From the NCBI GenBank assembly GCA_948602995.1, contig CAPEBR010000052.1:1-29113 (forward strand): a stretch of 29,113 nt of DNA. The letters run 5' to 3'. The translations under genes were made by a program, and so were the position numbers. Position 1 is the first letter of the stretch; each line of letters starts with the position of its first letter. Positions 1 to 6,931 of the stretch are shown one piece after another. The notes beneath the pieces are model-generated. The model saw nothing but the letters and a program-made list of their open reading frames with translations. It was not told where the DNA came from and made no database searches. The stretch is from an uncultured Dorea sp. GTDB taxonomy: Bacteria; Bacillota; Clostridia; Lachnospirales; Lachnospiraceae.

Positions 1-475
1 TGTCCGTTATTTTTTTCCGATTTACAATATCTTTAATAACGATCGTGCTATATAGGCCCTCTAGATAGTCGCGAATTTCGTCCGGTTGTCCTTTTAACTC
101 CAGAGTGTATGGAAATGAGCTGTTTTCTAAATACTCTGTGTACTTTATGCCGCGTTCATTCATGCTTCCAGTACTCTCCATATATTCTTTGAAGGATAGC
201 GGAAGCATTTCAATCTGTATATAACGGCTCGAAATCAGTGTGGCAATCTCACTGGAAAGCATGTAGGCGTTCGAGCCAGTGAGATAAATATCTATATTTT
301 TCTTAATATAAAGGCTGTCAACAACCTTTGGAAAATCTTTTACGTGTTGAATCTCATCAAAAAAAATATAGGTTATCTTATTCGGAATTAGCCGCTCTTT
401 TAGATAAGCGTATAATTTCCTGTAATTTGTCAATTCTTCAAAATCTATGTCTTCAAAATTGATAAAAATAAACTT
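1..475 (-). pseudogene. AAA_14/DUF4143-type ATPase, 5'-truncated fragment
   Basis: Minus-strand reading frame open from 475 to the left window edge (about 158 codons). It contains a Walker B-like stretch (ITYIFFDEIQH), then a sensor-like YLTGSNAYMLSSEIATLISSRY and LPLSFKEYM, the order typical of the AAA_14 domain of DUF4143-family ATPases. Complete members begin with a Walker A loop about 40-60 residues before the point where this fragment starts; here the frame opens right after an in-frame TGA (476-478) and no Walker A or start codon is visible. The break coincides with a small hairpin-plus-tail motif (475-503). The 3' part lies outside the window, so the C-terminal half cannot be judged. 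Members of this family are common passengers of accessory regions with poorly defined roles. The family call is fairly sure; that it is non-functional is inferred from the missing N-terminus. Confidence 0.75.
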
Positions 476-503
476 TCAGCGAGGGGCTAAATGCACTCTG
501 TGA
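475..503. repeat. Hairpin-plus-tail motif, left copy
   Basis: TTCAGCGA (475-482), a short GC-rich loop, then AATGCACTCTGTGA (490-503). The same two blocks, with 13 of 14 bases of the tail conserved, occur at 2300-2349 on the other side of the toxin-antitoxin module, where the loop is replaced by a long perfect palindrome. This copy sits exactly where the ATPase frame is broken, so it may mark an insertion or recombination boundary. No transposase is visible. Confidence 0.5.
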
Positions 504-560
504 AACACCCAAGATTGCCTGTATATCTTAGATACTAACCCGTAAAAAAGATAAAAAAGA

Positions 561-571
561 TATCAATGATA
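561..571. promoter_or_regulatory. Putative antitoxin operator, upstream site
   Basis: TATCAATGATA is a perfect 5-bp inverted repeat around one central base. An identical copy lies 54 bp downstream (615-625), and the two bracket the TTGACA/TATACT promoter. A spacing of about five helical turns would put both sites on one DNA face. MqsA-type antitoxins are known to repress their own operons by binding palindromes through the HTH domain; that this antitoxin binds here is inference. Confidence 0.6.
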
Positions 572-581
572 CTAAAGAGTA

Positions 582-609
582 TTGACATTATAGAGGAATG
601 TGCTATACT
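582..609 (+). promoter_or_regulatory. Sigma70/SigA-type promoter of the toxin-antitoxin operon
   Basis: A consensus TTGACA (582-587) and a near-consensus TATACT (604-609) are separated by 16 bp. Transcription would start near 615-617, about 55 nt before the toxin GTG. The promoter lies between two identical palindromes (561-571 and 615-625), as expected for a promoter repressed by its own antitoxin. Confidence 0.75.
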
Positions 610-614
610 ACTAG

Positions 615-625
615 TATCAATGATA
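615..625. promoter_or_regulatory. Putative antitoxin operator, start-site copy
   Basis: Second copy of TATCAATGATA, beginning 5 bp after the -10 box and so covering the predicted transcription start. Occupancy here would block initiation directly. Confidence 0.6.
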
Positions 626-672
626 TACTCATTGGCATCGGAATGCGATGTATACAAGAAAGGAGGAAACCT

Positions 673-1083
673 GTGGAAATTTACAAAAAAGCAGAAGTAA
701 AAGGATTTTTAAACAATGTAAAGTCAATAATATTATCAGGTGCAAATACTCAAATAAATAATAAGCCCTGGAAGGGAAACAAGGTGAATAAAACTTTAGA
801 TTATATGGCAAAAACCGGACTAACCCAAAAAGATATAGAGCAAGTAATTTGTAAGCTTCAAGTTTCAAATTATAGTTATACAGATGATGATGTAAACACA
901 AGATTTGAGGGAGAGCAAGTTTGGCTTTTTGGAATTAATGAAACGATAATTGATCAAGATGAAGACTTGTATATCAAATTAAAAATCAGAACTATCAATG
1001 GAAAGCATTTGCTAATAATGTCCTTTCATCCAGAAACTATAACTGAGAAAAATAAGAAATTAGAATTTCCATATAGGGAATAA
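673..1083 (+). CDS. MqsR-family mRNA interferase toxin
   Basis: A 136-residue protein when started at GTG 673, which has an AGGAGG at 661-666 with 6-nt spacing. An in-frame ATG at 598 overlaps the promoter and has no ribosome site, so it is rejected as the start. The C-terminal half (DIEQVICKLQVSNYSYTDDD ... YIKLKIR ... LLIMSFH) follows the MqsR pattern: helical region, then a strand with the conserved KL/KI, then a hydrophobic strand ending in SFH. Known MqsR proteins are ~98-residue RelE-fold endoribonucleases that cut mRNA at GC-containing sites in the cytoplasm. This one has an extra ~30 residues at the N-terminus. It is followed by an antitoxin with an MqsA-like N-terminus, in the toxin-first order characteristic of mqsRA. 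Sequence similarity is distant, so cleavage specificity cannot be predicted. Confidence 0.75.
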   Translation: MEIYKKAEVKGFLNNVKSIILSGANTQINNKPWKGNKVNKTLDYMAKTGLTQKDIEQVICKLQVSNYSYTDDDVNTRFEGEQVWLFGINETIIDQDEDLYIKLKIRTINGKHLLIMSFHPETITEKNKKLEFPYRE

Positions 1084-1119
1084 TATTGTTAAAACTGTAA
1101 ATAATATCATAGAAAATTA

Positions 1120-1168
1120 TATATATATTCATTTGGCATAGTATTTACCTGCCAAATGAATATATATA
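1120..1168 (+). promoter_or_regulatory. Toxin-antitoxin intercistronic hairpin
   Basis: Left arm 1120-1138 and right arm 1150-1168 are perfectly complementary over 19 bp around an 11-nt loop; the stem top contains TTTGGCA/TGCCAAA. It begins 37 bp after the toxin stop and ends about 60 bp before the antitoxin start. It has an A/T-rich base but no clean U-run, so it could be an attenuator, an RNA processing or stability element that sets the toxin:antitoxin ratio, or a DNA-level binding site. Confidence 0.6.
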
Positions 1169-1228
1169 ATACATAGATAACAAGGGATCAAGCAAATAAT
1201 GAAAGAGTATAACGAAAGGAGCGACAAA

Positions 1229-2257
1229 ATGGGAACTAAATTATGCATTGAATGCGGAGCAGCCGATACATATGAATTAAAAGATATAGTTAGAGAATAT
1301 GAAGGAGATGGCTATCATTTTGAAATGTTAGTTACAATTCCGTTTTGTAAGATATGTGGCGCTCCGATATATGATGAGGAACTTGAAAGCAAGATAGCGC
1401 AAAAAGCGAACAAAAAGATACGTGAGCAGCGACATATTATAACTCGTGAAGAGATACTGGAGATCTTAAAGGCTTATAATATTAGTCAGAAATTCTTAAG
1501 TAAAGCATTGGGATGGGGTGAGATAACTCTTACAAGGTATATTAGCGGGAATTATACTCCCAATATCTCTAATAGCAACAGACTTAAAGAATTGAAAAAT
1601 CCTTATATTTTTCAAATGCTATTACAAGACTATTGTGAAGAGCATAGGACAGAACATGAAGAAAAAGCTATTAAAAAAGCACAAAACAGCACGTTTTATC
1701 AACTAAATGAATTGAAAAATATACAGGGTAAGATATTTGATGTGGTTAACTGGTTCTTGTCGCAGGCATCGGATGAGGCACCTGTGACCCATTTGGCACT
1801 ACAAAAGTTATTATATTTCACTCAGAGTTGGAGTATGGCATTGTTGGACAAAGCAATTTTCTGCGATAATTGCCAGGCATGGGCTCATGGGGCGGTCTAC
1901 CCCAATGTTTATGTTTATTTTAGATGGTTTAAGTTTAAGCCTTTGCCAAAAATAAACAAGATAAGCGCATTTAATGAAAAGGAATTGAAGATTTTAAATG
2001 CAGTAAAGAGTTATTATTTCGATATATATAGCCCGAAGGCACTGGAAGAAATTTGCCATTGTGAGGAACCTTACAAAAGAGCAAGAAAAGAACATGTAGA
2101 AGGGGAAATATGTAATACTGTAATTGATAAAAAACACATATTGTATTATTACAAATATATATCTGAAAAATACAATATAGATTTAGATGATATGATCAAT
2201 ATAAAAAAATATTTGAATATACTTTTGAGTTATGGCAACTGTTTGAGTAACTTGTAG
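1229..2257 (+). CDS. MqsA-type Zn-finger/HTH antitoxin with C-terminal Panacea (DUF4065/SocA-like) domain
   Basis: 342 residues from ATG 1229, chosen because AAGGAG (1216-1221) lies 7 nt upstream; an in-frame ATG at 1199 has no ribosome site. Three parts are visible. Residues 1-60: zinc finger with C6/C9 and C40/C43, spaced almost as in E. coli MqsA. Residues ~65-120: helix-turn-helix (REEILEILKAYNISQKFLSK ... ITLTRYISGNYTP), the presumed operator-binding part. Residues ~150-300: a Panacea/DUF4065 domain (VVNWFLSQ ... VTHLALQKLLYFTQSW ... CQAWAHGAVYPNVYVYFR). Panacea is established as an antitoxin domain that neutralises many unrelated toxins. Here it replaces nothing but is added to the MqsA-like half, so either part could contact the MqsR-like toxin. 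Likely autoregulates through the palindromes at 561 and 615. Confidence 0.85.
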   Translation: MGTKLCIECGAADTYELKDIVREYEGDGYHFEMLVTIPFCKICGAPIYDEELESKIAQKANKKIREQRHIITREEILEILKAYNISQKFLSKALGWGEITLTRYISGNYTPNISNSNRLKELKNPYIFQMLLQDYCEEHRTEHEEKAIKKAQNSTFYQLNELKNIQGKIFDVVNWFLSQASDEAPVTHLALQKLLYFTQSWSMALLDKAIFCDNCQAWAHGAVYPNVYVYFRWFKFKPLPKINKISAFNEKELKILNAVKSYYFDIYSPKALEEICHCEEPYKRARKEHVEGEICNTVIDKKHILYYYKYISEKYNIDLDDMINIKKYLNILLSYGNCLSNL

Positions 2258-2565
2258 ATAATCTGCACCACTAACAAAGAGTACTTTTTTATGTAACTAT
2301 TCAGCGAAATATCCGAATATTCGGATATTTCGCTGAATGCACCCTGTGACCGTGAAAGGTATAACAAATCTATCTTATACTGAGAGAGTGTTATTTAGTT
2401 AGTGGATGCCTGACTCTCCTTTATGGTAATATTAATACGCTTCAGAACATTGTATCCGTCATTTTCCGCCTCGTATAGATGCTATACTCCTGCACGCCAT
2501 ATAGATTGTCTTTATTATACTAAAACAAACATTATCGGAATTAACCTCCCCCCTCCTAATGTGAC
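2258..2565. other. Intergenic region between TA module and polysaccharide cluster
   Basis: About 300 bp between two convergent transcription units. It holds the 40-bp perfect palindrome and tail motif (2299-2349). On the minus strand a 29-codon open stretch (2395-2481) ending in TAA could be a coding remnant, but it is too short to identify. A C6 run at 2548-2553 lies outside any gene. I see no convincing gene. Confidence 0.5.
2299..2349. repeat. 40-bp perfect palindrome with conserved tail, right copy of the hairpin motif
   Basis: Bases 2299-2338 form a perfect palindrome with 20-bp arms and no loop (arm starts ATTCAGCGAAATATCCGAAT). It is followed by AATGCACCCTGTGA (2336-2349), which matches 490-503 at 13 of 14 positions; the outer TTCAGCGA also matches 475-482. 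Between convergent operons it could act as a bidirectional terminator, though no U-run follows. Its pairing with the left copy suggests a mobile or recombination-prone repeat family. Confidence 0.6.
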
Positions 2566-3558
2566 TTATTCACAGCGAAGCGTTTTAAAACGATTTTCTC
2601 TCATTTCTTCCTTATAGTTTCTGAACAACGCTTCAACATCGTACTTCGGCTCATAGCCAAGTTCCTCTTTTGCATTGGTCACATCCATGAGGAATCCTCC
2701 CCCAACTTGTTTATCTGGACGATAAATAATCTGGGAAGGGTGGTTTTCGGGAGAAAATACCTTAATAATTGTTTCAATTTGCTCCCTCAACGTTACCGGA
2801 ATGCCAGTACCAACATTATACCAACCGTGATCACGGCTCACTTCTACTGCTTTACAAAGCATTTGTGCACAGTCATATACATGAACCATATCCTTAGCGT
2901 AATTGGGGTCTCCCCAGAGTTCAACAGGCTCGCCCTTCATGGCCTGATCAATCATCCGATAAACTGGACGAAGTGTTTTCACACCATTCGGATGATAATA
3001 ATGATATGGACTGTAGTTGTAAATTGTCGGGAAGCGAAAAATAAAATACTTTAGACCATATTCTTCATAATAATGCTTTATAAATTCAATCGCTGTATTT
3101 TTCGTGATAACATAGACTGCGTGGTCTCCCTTGTAGCTAAAGTTAAAAGGGGTATTTGGATCCAATACTGCTCCATTTGTAGCAGAAAGTGAAATATCAA
3201 ACACTGTAGTTGAAAAAAGAATGCGATCCGCATGAACTCTGCGGCTGTATTCTAACACATTATATGCCCCCATAATATTGGACTGTACATACTTCTCTGG
3301 CTGATAGCCCTCCATATAAGAAGGAATCTGTGCCGCGAGGTCAATTATAGCATAAACACCTTCCTGCGGCAACTTATCAAACTCGTCCGCTTTACTGATG
3401 TCAACAGATACATACTTCTGCCCTTGCTTGTCAAAAAAATCAGTTCGGCGATGGCCTGTTGCGATTACTTCATACTTATCTTTAAAATACTCACAGGCGT
3501 ACTTGTGTACATAAGAGCCTACATTACCTGTTGCACCAAATATAATTACTTTTTTCAT
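2566..3558 (-). CDS. NAD-dependent epimerase/dehydratase (extended SDR)
   Basis: 330 residues. The N-terminal Rossmann loop GATGNVG (8-14), the STT of the active site (116-118) and YVITK (Y149/K153) are the signature elements of extended short-chain dehydrogenases such as UDP-glucose 4-epimerase and dTDP-glucose dehydratase relatives. HVYDCAQ and YNVGTG match the C-terminal substrate-binding part. It should interconvert or dehydrate a nucleotide sugar in the cytoplasm; the substrate cannot be read from sequence. AAAGGAG lies upstream of the ATG. It is the last gene of the polysaccharide operon, after the PLP-fold protein and the possible small peptide, and may cooperate with the two PLP proteins in making an unusual sugar. 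Confidence 0.85.
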   Translation of the reverse strand: MKKVIIFGATGNVGSYVHKYACEYFKDKYEVIATGHRRTDFFDKQGQKYVSVDISKADEFDKLPQEGVYAIIDLAAQIPSYMEGYQPEKYVQSNIMGAYNVLEYSRRVHADRILFSTTVFDISLSATNGAVLDPNTPFNFSYKGDHAVYVITKNTAIEFIKHYYEEYGLKYFIFRFPTIYNYSPYHYYHPNGVKTLRPVYRMIDQAMKGEPVELWGDPNYAKDMVHVYDCAQMLCKAVEVSRDHGWYNVGTGIPVTLREQIETIIKVFSPENHPSQIIYRPDKQVGGGFLMDVTNAKEELGYEPKYDVEALFRNYKEEMRENRFKTLRCE

Positions 3559-3587
3559 GATATTCTGTCTCCTTTATGGAATATATT

Positions 3588-3647
3588 TTATTTAAGCAGT
3601 TGCTTGACTTTTTTAATGATCTTCTTAAGTTCTCTCAGGATATACAT
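3588..3647 (-). CDS. Possible 19-residue cationic amphipathic peptide
   Basis: ATG at 3647-3645 preceded by GGAGG with 7-nt spacing, and TAA at 3590-3588. The product, MYILRELKKIIKKVKQLLK, has basic residues at a helical period with hydrophobic I/L/V on the other side, as in membrane-binding amphipathic helices. It overlaps the end of the upstream PLP-fold gene by 13 bp in another frame, so translation could be coupled. No homologue is recognised. The alternatives are a chance frame, or a decayed start of a lost gene; the strong ribosome site and helix pattern are the only support. Confidence 0.4.
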   Translation of the reverse strand: MYILRELKKIIKKVKQLLK

Positions 3648-4582
3648 CTATAAACCTCCATTCTGATATGTCTCATATTATCCAAGGTATATCTTTGGTC
3701 ACATGGTAACGGTAAAATATTTTCGGCCATATCATATTCTGTTTCCGTCCTATCACAAACATCAAACACATCATGCCAGAGAATCGGTATATAAATACAC
3801 TTTTTCTGCAGCTGTTTCCGAATATTACGTCCATTTGATACATACAAAGGATACATGAAAGGGCCGGTGGGCGCTTTCAACTCCAACTTGTTAATAGAAG
3901 TAAACTCCTTATTAAGATAAAGGTAATTGCTTTCTCTTGCAGCTTTAACTTGACTATAATCAATGCCTCTAAGCAGATTATCTGTTAATTTTGACATCTT
4001 ACGTAATGGAAGATTTTCAAAGGTATTTTCATGATCTGTATAGGCAGAGTAGTATTCACTTGCCGTGTTTTCATATCGTCCTAGTAAGTGTACCATTCTG
4101 CCAGCTGATTTATCCTGTTCCAGCTTCCGTGAAATTCGAGACTTCGTATACAAAAATGCACCATCTGGGATACCAAAGTATTTCCGGCAGGTATAAATCG
4201 TGTCCACATTATCTACTGGCTCTTGAAAATATGCCTGTACATTATCCACAATCAACTTATCATGGTTTCTTTTGATTTTTTCAATTAGTTTATTTTCAAT
4301 TTGGCCATAGTAGTTTACCAAGTAAAGCCATTCATTGTCTTCTAATTGCAGTTCCCTTGGCAAGAAGTCACAACCAATAGAATAATTACGAATTTTCAAA
4401 TTATACTTCTGACATGTTTGTTCCACCGAAGCGCATAAAAACTTGGGTAATACTATTTTGGCTATCTCTCTTGTTTCTATTAAATATGCCAAACAGTTTC
4501 TTGCGCTATTCAATGCAATCGCGTCATCATGCAACAAAGATCCTGTGAATTGGGGGAATTCGATGTATCCGCCAATCTCCAT
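3635..4582 (-). CDS. DegT/aminotransferase-fold (PLP) protein, divergent
   Basis: 315 residues, shorter than typical DegT enzymes (~370). ALNSARNCLAYLI resembles the small-residue turn that opens the PLP domain. IVDNVQAYF (D113) sits where the cofactor-ring Asp (DAAHAFG in the neighbouring aminotransferase) is expected, and CRKYFGIPDGAFLY places K134 where the Schiff-base lysine would be. The small C-terminal domain is reduced. Such divergent PLP proteins occur in surface-polysaccharide clusters, usually unannotated. Ribosome site AAAGGTGGTGA lies upstream, and the gene follows the ATP-grasp gene by 30 bp. It could be a true aminotransferase, a dehydratase or a partner protein; the fold is inferred from motifs only. 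Confidence 0.6.
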   Translation of the reverse strand: MEIGGYIEFPQFTGSLLHDDAIALNSARNCLAYLIETREIAKIVLPKFLCASVEQTCQKYNLKIRNYSIGCDFLPRELQLEDNEWLYLVNYYGQIENKLIEKIKRNHDKLIVDNVQAYFQEPVDNVDTIYTCRKYFGIPDGAFLYTKSRISRKLEQDKSAGRMVHLLGRYENTASEYYSAYTDHENTFENLPLRKMSKLTDNLLRGIDYSQVKAARESNYLYLNKEFTSINKLELKAPTGPFMYPLYVSNGRNIRKQLQKKCIYIPILWHDVFDVCDRTETEYDMAENILPLPCDQRYTLDNMRHIRMEVYRCIS

Positions 4583-4612
4583 GCCTTGTCACCACCTTTC
4601 ATACCAGTTGAC

Positions 4613-5812
4613 TTATTTAAGAAGGACTTTCATATACTTCCCTTGATTTCCAAGAACTTCCTCAATTCTCTCTTGACTATCAAACTTAAGTATTAGTGTT
4701 CCAATTGCTTCATTTGCCGCGCAAAATCCACCAACAGAAGCCCCTTCTTTAATCCAAAGATCACGTTCTATCACATTTGCAGCAATTTCTTCAGAAATCC
4801 AAAGTTCTTTAAATACACCCGGCTTATTGCTATGAAGAATAATTTCTGCCCAACAGCCATCATATGGCTTCTGAAAGATTTTATCTACTGGAAGACCAAC
4901 TGAGTACTTCACCATATTCGTAATCATGTCTACTCCCGTAGCATAGCGAAGACATTCTGCCAGTCTGTTTCCGCCACCACGCGGGGAAAGTTCCATGATG
5001 TAAGCTTTTCCATCGATACCTTCTCTAGTCTCAATGTTGTAAATTGCAGTTTCCATTCTCAATAATTTCAGAAGACGCTGAATTTCATTTTTTAATTCCT
5101 CCTGGTGTCTGGTTGTCATAGAAGAGGGCCAGCTATACGCAGCAGGAGTATAGGGGTTTTTAGCATTACAATCAAACCGCTGGCAGTTAAAAGACACAAA
5201 TTTCAGTTCACCATCAACTGAATAACAATCTGAATCAGAGGAGTAGCCCTGCTGTGTAATAAAATCTTCAATTATAAATTCATTTGAGTGTGAGAGGGAT
5301 AGTGCGAATTCAATACTCCTTTTCAGATTCTCCGGCTCGTCCACACGAGTTACTCCTTTGCTTCCAGCGCAATCCGTTGGCTTTACGATCACAGGCCAAT
5401 GGAATATCTTCGCATCTTCGAGTGCATCTTTGACGCTTTTGTAGCCCTTTGCTGTAGGGACTGTAAAACCATTTTTTTTAAGGAATTTCCGGAACTTCCA
5501 TTTGTTTTGTAAAATGCAGACAGACTCATAAGGGCCAACATTCGGAAGACCCATCTGTTCTGCTACATAGGCTGCCGTCACAACACCAGGGTCACAGGCA
5601 AACGACATGATGCCGTCAATATTCAATTTTTTTGCTGTTGCAAGTATTTTCTCCTTATCAATAATGCTTATATTACAATATTCATCAGAATATTTATGAG
5701 CAATATTATGGGGCAAATAATCGCATGTAATCACATAAATACCAAGGTCATGTGCTGCCTTTATAACAGGAAATATGTAGCGGGAACCTCCCAGTATCAT
5801 TAATTTTTTCAT
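4613..5812 (-). CDS. ATP-grasp ligase of a polysaccharide cluster
   Basis: 399 residues. KKLMILGGSRYIFPVIKAA is a pre-ATP-grasp Rossmann start; LQNKWKFRKFLKKNGFTVP leads into the ATP-grasp domain; PVIVKPTDCAGSKGV is the flexible ATP-binding lysine/glycine loop; FIIEDFI is the hinge; and YIMELSPRGGGNRLAECL is the metal-binding E-x-N-like end. The layout resembles the carbamoyl-phosphate synthase/biotin carboxylase/PurK group. These enzymes activate a carboxylate as acyl phosphate and join it to an amine. Beside two PLP proteins, a reasonable inference is that it links an amino acid or other acid to an amino-sugar. The start has AGGTGA upstream; spacing to both neighbours is 13-30 bp. Confidence 0.8.
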   Translation of the reverse strand: MKKLMILGGSRYIFPVIKAAHDLGIYVITCDYLPHNIAHKYSDEYCNISIIDKEKILATAKKLNIDGIMSFACDPGVVTAAYVAEQMGLPNVGPYESVCILQNKWKFRKFLKKNGFTVPTAKGYKSVKDALEDAKIFHWPVIVKPTDCAGSKGVTRVDEPENLKRSIEFALSLSHSNEFIIEDFITQQGYSSDSDCYSVDGELKFVSFNCQRFDCNAKNPYTPAAYSWPSSMTTRHQEELKNEIQRLLKLLRMETAIYNIETREGIDGKAYIMELSPRGGGNRLAECLRYATGVDMITNMVKYSVGLPVDKIFQKPYDGCWAEIILHSNKPGVFKELWISEEIAANVIERDLWIKEGASVGGFCAANEAIGTLILKFDSQERIEEVLGNQGKYMKVLLK

Positions 5813-5825
5813 TTTAATATCACCT

Positions 5826-6918
5826 TTATGTTATTTCAAATTTATGTTTGGCCCGTAAAAAACATCTATTATGTTCCAATTTACTTAGGAACACCTTTTC
5901 AACTGTATTAACTCTGATAAAGTCAACTAAAACGCACACTGAAAAAACTCCAAATACAGAAAGCAAAGAGAAAATTACTAATTTCATAAACGGAAACTTA
6001 TAGGCGGCGCTTACATTCAAACAATCTTTCCATAACCAATTTATCATTGTCATAGAATTCGCATGGATGCAAAGTACTCCAAACGTGCTTCTGGCTATTG
6101 TGTTTATCAGTTTACTTTTTCTGATTTTCAAGTTTAAAAATAGCATAAAACTGCAGAAGCTGATTGCGAACGCTAAGAATGTATTACTGTCCGTAACAAA
6201 TCTGTATGCGGCATGTTTATTCAATTTTACTCCCGCCTCAAGGCAAACGAGAATAGAAACCACAGCTGTTGCAACAAACAGGATGGTCAGCCGTCCCCAG
6301 GCTCTTTTCAGCGGCGGATAGAAGCGAATATACGCCGCAATAATATACAGAACAGAAAACCAGGATACATAATTCGTTGTTATGTTAAATTTAGGCATAG
6401 TGCTTAAGAAAATGTACACAAACGCAAGTAGCCCAATCAATCTTCCATGCTGTCTTTTACTTAAATTTCTCAACAAGATATTCAAAAAAGGTATCATCAT
6501 GTAAAATACTAAGAAGCAGGCAAAAAAATGGTTGCTATCAATTATTCGAATCAAAAAGAACGCATTAAGAATATCCATAATTGTACCGTGTCCAAAAGCA
6601 AAGAAAATCAATGCAAGTACTATATTATAAAACAATATTTCGCATATAAGTTTTAAATACTTCTTTAATGTAATGTTACTTTTACACATGAAGTATCCCG
6701 TAATCATCATAAAACAATTAATTCCCGTTTTACCCCATGCTCCAAATAAAAACAAAAATATACTATTTTTGCTTAGGGGCATTTCATATGCCTCATTTAG
6801 CACGCCGCTATTAACAACGAAATGATGTGCAACGATTAATAGCATTGTGATAATTCTATATAATTCCAAATTAGAATCTCGCTCCCCCCCCCCGATTATT
6901 ATAAATAATGATCATCAT
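5826..6918 (-). pseudogene. Acyltransferase-3 membrane O-acyltransferase, frame-shifted by a poly-G tract (phase OFF)
   Basis: The body is a hydrophobic multi-pass protein with ELYRIITMLLIVAHHFVVNS near its start, the H/R-containing first helix of the acyltransferase-3 family, and about ten membrane segments. These enzymes move acetyl or other acyl groups to surface sugars. The best start is ATG 6918-6916, with GAGG five bases upstream. It is followed by ten Gs (minus strand of 6884-6893). With ten Gs the ATG frame stops after 27 codons. With nine, the frame reads into ERDSNLELYRII and gives a 363-residue protein of normal family length. As written the main frame could only start at a poor TTG (6869) without a ribosome site. 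Contingency-locus OFF state is the likeliest reading; a permanent mutation or homopolymer sequencing error is possible. Confidence 0.75.
6884..6893 (-). repeat. Homopolymer G10 tract (C10 on plus strand)
   Basis: Ten consecutive Gs on the coding strand, located eight codons after the acyltransferase start. Long poly-G/C tracts slip during replication; lengths of 9 or 12 place the start codon in frame, whereas 10 or 11 do not. No other G/C run of this length was seen in the window. Confidence 0.85.
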
Positions 6919-6931
6919 TTTCACCTCAATT

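Noticed and set aside
598..672. In-frame ATG extension of the MqsR-like toxin
   Set aside because: It overlaps the -10 box and operator, has no ribosome site, and GTG 673 has an ideal AGGAGG.
2548..2553. C6 run as a second phase-variable tract
   Set aside because: Too short and outside any gene or promoter I could identify.
2423..2617. Plus-strand 64-codon frame
   Set aside because: Overlaps the end of the epimerase gene on the other strand, lacks a ribosome site and has an unremarkable translation.
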